64,000 bases of DNA from Spinacia oleracea. Lineage: Eukaryota; Streptophyta; Magnoliopsida; Caryophyllales; Amaranthaceae. The notes under the pieces were generated by a model. It had not been told where the DNA came from and did not search any database. It saw only the letters and a list, made by a program, of their open reading frames with translations. Positions 56,059 through 64,000 of the stretch are shown here, one piece after another. Each line of letters begins with the position of its first letter. Within the stretch, counting starts at the first letter, position 1. The position numbers were made by a program, and so were the translations under genes. The stretch is taken from contig NC_079491.1 in assembly GCF_020520425.1 (NCBI RefSeq), forward strand, positions 1,364,001-1,428,000, written 5' to 3'.

Positions 56059-58440
56059 GTACGAACAACTCCTTTCTCTCTCCTCTTTTTGCAAGTTCTT
56101 GATTATTCCAAAATTGCTGAAAAAGTATATGTATTACTTTAAGAAATTAGGGCACCTGATGATGTATTCGAAGTGCTTAATTAATTTCATCTGATTGTTA
56201 TCTTCCATGTACACCTTAATTTGGGGGTTTGTTGAATAATTCAAGATTTATACTAACGCTTAGGGTTTCTGATTATCGGTTATAAGGGAAGGAATTGTAC
56301 TGTATTGTAACATGGGTTTGGAATACCAGGTAGTGATATAGAATCATAATGTCAATTTTAGTGGAGTATAGATTTAAGAATATCCTCTGATTTGGGGATT
56401 TTAGTATGAACTTGTGTGGCATTGGATTGAAAACGTAGACGAACCCTTTTAGGATTTGGTATTCTGTGTTGCCTTGAATTGTGTCATGATGATGAACTTA
56501 TGGTTATGCTAATGGTTAAATCCAAGCTTACGGTGATGCTTAAAAAATTCAACTATCAAGGGAAGGAATTTTGACAGGGGTTTGCAATGCCAAATTGTGG
56601 CGTACCAGTTAATTTTGGTGGATTTATGATTTATTAATGTTTTCTAATTTGTAAATTTCAATATTAAGTAGTGTCTTAGGTGAGTAATTCTTGAACCCGA
56701 ATGAATCTTTTATTCGATTTTCATGTAATATGACCTTATCTGTATTCATTAAAGAGTCTATTATGCTAATTGCTAAGATATGTCTAAATTTAACTAGAAC
56801 AATTTAGTTCAATTTTCCGATCTAGAGAACATATTTTTAGAGTGGTTTGAGTTAAGGTTTTCTAGCTCAATGACTATGAACTCTGTAAGTTTTATGATTA
56901 TAATTGGGTACTTAGTATCGCCATTTACATTTTTGAACCTTTGGAAATCAGTTTATAGAATCTATAAGGATGATGCAAAGATTTCTAATTTGGATTTATG
57001 GGTAGGTGGAGACTTTTCCTACCTTTACTAACTAGCTTAACCTTCTTTTGTCAAAGAATGAAAAATAGAGGTTTTCATCCGAAATTTCTTTGATAATGAA
57101 GTTCATGGATCTTATTAATGTTGGACTATCACTTCCTATGTTGCTCAGACTCTTATTGGGGTGTCGTGTCCGACAAGGGATCCAAGGATCTGACACTCTA
57201 AATGTTATAAATTTCATAGACGGCCACTCTATATTTCGGTGTCATGTCGTGTCGAAGTGTCGGAGGATCGGACACTGACACCTTCTATCAACCAAAGTGT
57301 CTAAGTAACATAGATCACTTCAATGATTTGCATGATTATGTCTTTAGAAGAATTAGAATGCGTTAAATCCTGAACTTTTCCCCTAACAACCCATGAACCC
57401 ACCATCAAATTTGCGGTTTTATGGGATTTAATGTTAGCTAGCGTTGGGTGAGTTTGGGTTTTGAATCTTGTTGGGTAAGGTTCACCCTCAATTCATATGC
57501 AAAGTAAACCCTTCAAGTTCGTACTGTAAAATTGTAAGTTTATACTTGCGTTATTTGAACAGGTTTATACAATTATTAGTTTAAAGTTGATAAGTTGTCT
57601 TTTTTGATGTTTTAAAGAGGAGATGGATTGGAATACAAGTGAACTAGTGAAGTAACTCATACTTATCCTGATAATTAGTTTATATGCATAAAATCTCACC
57701 ATTGAATTTCATGTTGTTTTCAATCGAGTAATAGGGTTTCAGGCCAGCTTGTTTTGGGTATTCTGAATGTCAGGTCAGTTATGTTATCAGCATAATTGGA
57801 CACTGAGTTAGATTTGATTGGATAGGATCAGTCTTGGGTAATCTCAATATGTGTCATTGAGTGTTGAATGGATTGAGTTATAGGGTTGATGTGTAGATCG
57901 GGTGAATTGTGCTACACCCTCTGAAAGTACATTATATCCACGTTGTCTAGAGAAAAAACGGAAACTAGCCCTGTAGTATTTGGAGAAAGGAGATCCCCTG
58001 GGAATAAAAATATGAATTGCACTTCGTTAAAACACCATTAAAAATATGAGGTATCCTAGGCTTATAACCGAAATATGTTAATATGAACACAAAGGCCATA
58101 TCTTTGACTTTGGTGACTCATAGGGGTGTTCTGGGAGTTTCCTTAATATTTAACTAGGAGGCAATGTTTGGGTTTTGTGATATGCTACGGAACTACTATA
58201 TGCATAACTTTATTATGAATTTGGACTTACTCGATTACTATTTGCATATCCTGGGTTTCAACTTGGCCTTGCACAGGAGCCTTGTTTTTAATGTAAATGA
58301 CATACAGAGGGACAAAATCAGAATTTCTGAACAACAAATAGGGGGGAATTTCGGAAGAGAAAAGGGTGAGATGTGTGGTTTAACACTTCTCTTTATATGC
58401 TGTTTTTCTTAAGTAGGAGAAAGAGAGAAATTTGGACATT
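56059..58440 (+). other. Probable 5' UTR intron of TAF13
   Basis: A T-rich stretch with no supported coding lies between the untranslated exon and the coding start. It contains a MITE-like element at 57137-57312. An 82-codon ORF at 58164-58412 has no recognisable features and lies within the likely intron. Confidence 0.5.
57137..57312. mobile_element. MITE-like repeat with TATGTTGCTC ends
   Basis: Left TATGTTGCTCAGACTCTT and right GTGTCTAAGTAACATA are imperfect inverted ends; inside, GTGTCGTGTCCGACA is answered by AGGATCGGACACTGACACC. It resembles a common plant repeat with GTCCGAGCAACATA ends, known to me from memory. Confidence 0.6.
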
Positions 58441-58491
58441 TGAAGCTTGATTCTCAACAAGCAGAGGGTATACACCTATTAGAGAGGGAAC

Positions 58492-61470
58492 ATGAGTGGA
58501 GTAGGTGCAGGAGGTTCCTCCAAACAGAAAATTGAAACCTCAAAGGCATCTGATTCTTCCTTCAAGCGTAAACGAGGTGTTTTCCAGAAAGACTGTGAGT
58601 ACCTGCACCTTTTATCCCCCTTGTGTCTTTGAAAATAATTTGTTTCTAAATTGAAGTTCTTGTTGCAGTGCAGCACATGATGTATGGTTATGGAGACGAT
58701 ATAAATGTGAGTTCCTTTCCCCCTTTCAATTTTTACTTGCTTCCTGATTTTTCAGCGATTATGGTTTTTCTGTTGATTTCTTTCTTTTAGGAAGTTCTTT
58801 TGTTGGTTTGTTGGTGGGCTGGTGGCTTTGTGAGAATTTGACCTTTTGTGAATTGGGTTTGGATTTTCTTTAAAATTTTTGGTTTTGCGCAATGGTTATT
58901 GTTAGTGCTTTTTGAACAAGAACCAAGCTAGCGGTTACAGTTCAAAAAAAACATTCTTTCAAGGCCTGTTCCTATCAAATTCTTGTTTTAGAGAAGTGAT
59001 TTTGTTGGTGGGTTGCTAAAGTTTGGTGAATTGGGTTTGATTTTTCTTAGAAAGACTTTGATTTTGCTGCAATGGTTATCATCAGATTAATGTTAGTGAT
59101 GGTTTGTTGTGAACAAGAACAAAGTTAGTGCCTTCAATTCTATTTGATATTTTTTATAACTTCTAGTTGAACTGATGCTTCTGTTACGGTCTATCTTGGC
59201 AGCAAAAGGGTTTCTTTTTAATTGTTTCCCACTTACCCTGCTTCAACAAGAGTGTATTTGTTTTCGGGATGGGTGGAGAGTAGTTAGTTTTATCTATGTA
59301 AATCTAAGAGGAAAGGTTGGGTTTTTATCTTTCGTTGATCATGCATATGCCTTCCAAACAAAATGGTTGGTTATATACTTACAGAGTTACAGATAAGCCT
59401 ATCCATGCTTTGCAGTTTTCATATTGAATTTTTGTTTTCTTGGTTGATGTGTAGGGTTTTGCCTGTGTGGACATTCCTCAATTAGAATGAAATCTCAAAT
59501 ACATATTGGAGAAGACAAATGAGTGACACATTGCTGTTTTTCAGAAATTTTATTTTCTAACCTACTAGGCTCTTAGCTTTAGGCGGGAAGGTTTTCCTTC
59601 TGTCTATCCTTGGTGTCGGTAACAAATATGCATAATGGAATCACTGACTTCCTTGATTTCAATGATTTTTTTCATGGTTCAGGCCTTGGGAAAAGCGGGG
59701 TAGGGGTCATTTTGGTACTTTAAACTTTAAAACTCTAATTAGTGCCAACTGCTATATTATTAGACCTGACATTGCTTATATCTGGTATTTAAAGTAGATA
59801 GAGTGCATTATTTCTATTTGGTGTCTTCTCTTTTATCACTCCTTTCTCCTATGTCACTTAATTTACATTGGTTGTTGTGTATCCAGCCACTCCCGGAGTC
59901 TGTGGCCCTTATGGAAGACATTGTTGTGGAATATGTTACTGATTTGGTATGTAAGTCCTGATTCTGCATTGGAAGTTCAGTAAAACTCTCCATGTTCTGA
60001 TGTTCTCACCAACTGTACACTCAGGTTCATAAGGCCCAAGATGTGGGTTCAAAGAGGGGGAGGCTGTTGACAGAAGATTTTTTGTTCATCATCCGCAAGG
60101 TAAACTGACTTTTTTACTATTATTTTTTTCTTTTGTCTATTTTCCATTGTGTAGCTTATGGATTAACTCATGACTGTGAGTCCGTGATACATGTCGTTTA
60201 AAAATTCTGGGGTGATTTCATTGGAACTTCATGAAGGTTATTGATCATGGATAATAATCCCTCTGTTTCTTAGTACTTGTTACCACTGGGAAGTAAATAA
60301 TAAACCAATATCAATACGAGGTATGTGGTTTGCTGATAATACTTTCTATATTCACCCAATTTGGTTTGTTTTAAGGGGCAAGAAAGTGTTTAGTGGTTTG
60401 TAACATTACATGTCTTTTAATATTTTAGATAGAAGTAACAGATTTGCTGGTTATTTCGTCATACTTTTGGTTTCTTGATTGCTGAAACAGTTGTTGGTTA
60501 TCTTGCTTAGCTCCATGTTTTTTAAGGTCCGTGGTGTTCAATTTTAGGAAGTTACTTGCACCTGTTTTCTCTTCTAATATGTCTGAATGTTCAATCACAT
60601 TAAGATCTAATAGTCCTGTTAAAGAAGCTCAATTCTGATGCTAGGGCAGTCTTGCTCCTTTGAGGTAGCCAGTGAGGCCCGAGTCCTCTTGGGCCTCTAA
60701 GCCACTGGACTTGGACTGACCTGTGACGGTTGGTTCAGTGGTACATGCATGCAGACAGTTAAGGTTAAGGACAGGAAATGAATTACGGACTACAATCTAT
60801 GTTGTCGTATGTAATATGGCCTCTATATATCTATCTAAAATAAAACCCGTACAAGTAGGTGGGGTTACATGAAAAATTTGTAGGTCTGTCAAAAAGTAAC
60901 CCGATCCAACCGATTTCTGACAAAAACCGGAGTGACCCGAAAAAAAATTCACATTCAATCCGCATAAGCACAATGACCCCACACAACTACATTATCCGAT
61001 TATACCCGAACCGATTATAACCGACCCGTAACCGACCGATGAGGCGATGACCCCGATTTGAAAGTCTTACAAATTTGTAAGGATTGACCCGTGAACCAGC
61101 CCATTCTGCCATGGCCCAACTACCACCTCTAATTGCATCCAGCATGAACCCTAACCTTTTACTTAACCTGCCTTGCCCAAATGTTGCATCTTGCATTGAC
61201 CTTGTGTCAATTTGTCATTCTAGTGTGATTCTGGCAATGCTTATATACGATCTTAACATTGAACAATTTGAACCACTAGGTTTGGACCTCATTGGTGAAA
61301 CATGCTATTATGCGTAATATAAACCTAACTTTTTTATCTATTTATTTATTGAAATTCAGGACTTGCCAAAACTGAATCGTGCCACAGAACTACTTGCTAT
61401 GAACGAGGAGCTCAAACAAGCTAGGAAGGCTTTTGATGTAGACGAAGAAAAGCTGGTCAGTGGCGACTGA
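58492..61470 (+). CDS. TAF13: Transcription initiation factor TFIID subunit 13
   Basis: Five coding exons, 58492-58594, 58669-58706, 59887-59946, 60025-60099 and 61360-61470, join in frame to 128 residues, the usual TAF13 size. TAF13 pairs with TAF11 through a histone fold inside TFIID, the complex that recognises core promoters for RNA polymerase II. The Ser/Lys-rich N-terminus is followed by the fold: FQKDLQHMMYGYGD (about 31-44), PLPESVALMEDIVVEYVTDL (48-67), KRGRLLTEDFLFIIRKD (about 77-93) and LPKLNRATELLAMNEELKQA (94-113), then a short acidic tail. All introns are GT-AG. The start lies about 50 bp after the probable 5' UTR intron acceptor. Confidence 0.95.
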
Positions 61471-62112
61471 TGCACATTGCTTCCTGTTATGGAGTTGAAA
61501 ACTTACAAATTGAAGCACCATACAAAAATCTGAATGATCAAGCTTTATTACAAGTTACCTTTAGAACTCAGTCAGTTTTCACTCCTTTTTGTTGATTTTA
61601 AAGGAACTGAGAGGATGGCAAATTGGCAAATACTGTGTTAATATGCTTTGATTTAGGCATGGTATTGAATTAATCATTGAGCATTTGATGTAACTTTTTA
61701 GAATTGGGTGTGTGTTCGTGTGTTGCTTCCTTGACATCGTACAACACGTACAAATGGTACAATCGAGTCGAGTATATGCTAAATTGTAAATCGTCAAATC
61801 TTGATTGTAGCTAAGCTATACATACTATTGTTCAGTTTTAAGGAAGATAGAAAAGTTCATTTGGGCTATTGGTAGTTCCTTTGAGAATAGTGGGCTAAAT
61901 GCAAACTTTGGTTTGTGGAGAAGCAAGCTATAACCAATGTTAGAAGTTGAAAATGTTTGCAACAACTTCAAAGTTTTTTAGTCTTTTGGAGTTTAGTTTA
62001 TCATGTTTCAGAGTTTGAAACGGCTACCCATCTCCATTGCATTTTCTTGTGACCCGTAACTAATTTGGTCCTCGCCTGAAAATATATCCATCATTTCTCA
62101 TTCCCTCGTATT

Positions 62113-62292
62113 CAGTGGCGGATGTTAGTTGTGCTTAGGGTGGGCCCAATTCCTAGACTGAAACTTTTGTAGTGTATTTTTAGTTAAGCGTACCCCTAAA
62201 ATTTGTGTATAATTGTATAAATTACATACTACTACATATTGCTTAATTTTTCTACTGATCTCCCTCGTAAAACGGTTTAAGATCCGTCACTG
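62113..62292. mobile_element. hAT-type MITE with CAGTGGCGGA ends, second copy
   Basis: Ends CAGTGGCGGATGTT and AAGATCCGTCACTG; the interior TTTTGTAGTGTATTTTTAGTTA and AAATTTGTGTATAATTGTAT match the 44633 copy. Flanks CTCGTATT and TGCATATT agree at only 5 of 8 bases, so this copy is probably older. Confidence 0.85.
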
Positions 62293-62796
62293 TGCATATT
62301 GCCCGCAATGCTTAAGGAGTCGAATAATATATGGTCCATATTAACCTACATGGCTATATGGATGAAAATTGGATCCAAATAACATGAGAAAATCATGTGA
62401 AATAGGAAAAGGGATAAGAGACACATCGTTGCTGCATCAACTTCTTTTGTTGGATAGTAGGGCATTTGATTTGTGAGTCAAAGTTTATCTTTGTATTTTA
62501 ACTCTTTAGCTTGAACCCCAGCTAAGCTTTTTGGGGTACAATTTTGGATTTGGATGTTCTAATGGGACAAACAACATGTCTCTAACTAGTGTCAAGAGCT
62601 TGGAGTTGGCTTTGAATTATTCATAGTCATAGGCTCATAGCTCGTACATTACAAAAAGTACCCGTTACGTGGAAAGTCCCTGTTACGGGACATCAATATG
62701 TGTTCTAGGTGCACGTAAGAGTAATATCTTTAATGATCTTTAGATCCTGGTTGAAAATGATAAGAGATTAAATGATGTAATGAGGCAACTAATATC

Positions 62797-63003
62797 AAGT
62801 AGACAATCATTAGCCCGATCCGTTGGTCTGGCCCGACTCGGCCCGAAAACAACGGGTTTTGGCAGAAAATTTAGGCCCGAATGTTTAATATTTTGGTGGG
62901 TTTTGGATAACACAAAATTACAATTTTAGTTATAAATTTGGCTCGACCCGACCTAGCGGCAGAATTTTTAAGTTGTGGCCCAACCCTTAATTTGATTAGC
63001 TCT
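62797..63003. repeat. CCCGAC-rich repeat related to the TAGACCTGATCA family
   Basis: It begins TAGCCCGATCCGTTGG and ends TTTGATTAGCTCTA, with GGCCCGACTCGGCCCG and CTCGACCCGACC units inside. Flanking duplications are not convincing. Confidence 0.4.
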
Positions 63004-64000
63004 AATATCAAGCTTCATAATTAAACCTTATTATTCGATCTTCAGAATGTAATTAAAATCCACGTAGTAAATTAGAGAGGTTTGAAATTATATGGTCTTA
63101 GTATGACGATTGTCTACAAAGTGACAAAACTTGTATACGTGCTACATATGTGACTAGTCTGATTATAACACGTAAAACTATTCTCTTTTTTCATTGATCA
63201 GACCAAAGACACCTAAATCATCACGAAATAGCTAATTAAAAACAAACTCTCACAAGGAAAGATCAAAATTTGTCAAATGTATAACATGTTTGACCAAACA
63301 TGATAAGTATTTAAGAATGTTCTTCTTCCAAAATGCACCTGAAATTATGAGCAAGTTGGAAATACAGAACACCCAGAATTGTGAAGCATGCCACGCTGTA
63401 ATGTTTTATGGATAAGGTTAATAGAAATACATGTAAATAAACAGCCCAAAATACAGTTTGAAAAACACAACTGTTTTTTGTCTCTCACCACACAAATTCT
63501 TATTTACATGGGGTGTACGATAAATATCGTACACCGAAGTTAAAGTTGACGTAAAATGGTTAAAAGTCACCCTTATATAGGTAAAAGTTATCTACTTTTT
63601 AGTAATAAAAAATTTCATTTTAATAAAAAAATATTTCTTCAAAATCATAATAATGTATAAAATTAATCATTTAACACTTTAAAATGTTTATCTATTAACT
63701 TTTTTTTAATAATATAAAAGTTAGAAAAAACTGAGTAAAAGTTAGAGAAAACTGGATTAAAGTTATGTTGGTGCACAATAAATTTATTGTACAACTTGTG
63801 CACGCAAGACCTTTTGCTCTCACCAAATTAAAACCTTAGTTTTGGTCTCAGATTCTCTGAATTCGAGAAGTTGTCTTGTTGTCCATCCTCCTTTTTCTGA
63901 CGTGGAATTCTTGTTATTATTATTTTAATTAATCTCAATCTGACTCATGAATATTCATTCATTATCTTTAGTTTCACATCAAAGAATATTTCATGGCCAC

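Larger units (their letters stand above)
61471..64000. other. TAF13 downstream flank to window end
   Basis: It includes the TAF13 3' UTR, the CAGTGGCGGA MITE (62113-62292) and a CCCGACTCGGCCCG-type repeat (62797-63003). An ATG near 63993 at the window edge cannot be judged. No supported gene. Confidence 0.5.

Noticed and set aside
58164-58412. 82-codon ORF upstream of TAF13
   Set aside because: It lies in the probable 5' UTR intron and has no known features.

Overview
The window is nuclear DNA of a flowering plant, most likely a eudicot. It is AT-rich, its genes carry GT-AG introns, and its spaces are packed with plant-type mobile elements: CACTA, hAT, Stowaway and Tourist-like MITEs, a Helitron, a SINE and Copia-like LTR pieces. 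The repeat style recalls Caryophyllales such as the spinach/beet group, but that placement is a guess from pattern memory. The base sequence shows no prokaryotic or organellar features.

Layout. Bases 1-14592 hold no convincing gene: LTR-derived repeats (370-1880), a probable Helitron (4055-4938), three of four CACTA MITEs, Stowaway-like MITEs and a 155-bp tandem duplication. A three-exon TPR/J-like protein gene lies at 14593-18130 (+); its second intron opens with a minisatellite that copies the splice-donor region. 18131-29430 is intergenic and repeat-rich. A ten-exon gene at 29431-37875 (-) encodes a 1484-residue BRCT/PHD protein of the At4g02110 type. Next is intronless CDC45 (40141-41973, +). 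A second, truncated copy of the 5' half of the BRCT/PHD gene follows at 43088-49057 (-). It is a pseudogene by one clear lesion and its introns hold several inserted elements. One of these is a small LTR-type element carrying an intronless fragment of a HOS15/TBL1-like LisH gene (45161-45658). After a SINE-bearing spacer come a TMEM205-like membrane protein gene (51403-54799, +) and TAF13 (58492-61470, +), which has an untranslated first exon near 55935-56058.

The genes do not form one pathway. CDC45 is a replicative-helicase factor and the BRCT/PHD gene is a chromatin or DNA-damage type protein; they are divergently transcribed from about 2.3 kb apart. TAF13 is a TFIID subunit. I found no new multi-gene system. 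The most unusual items are the captured LisH fragment inside an LTR element, the half-gene duplication flanking CDC45, two hAT-type elements sitting side by side on one repeated target site, and the donor-bearing minisatellite.

Exon positions were read by eye from reading frame and GT/AG sites. All coding joins stated below keep the frame, but no transcript data were available.
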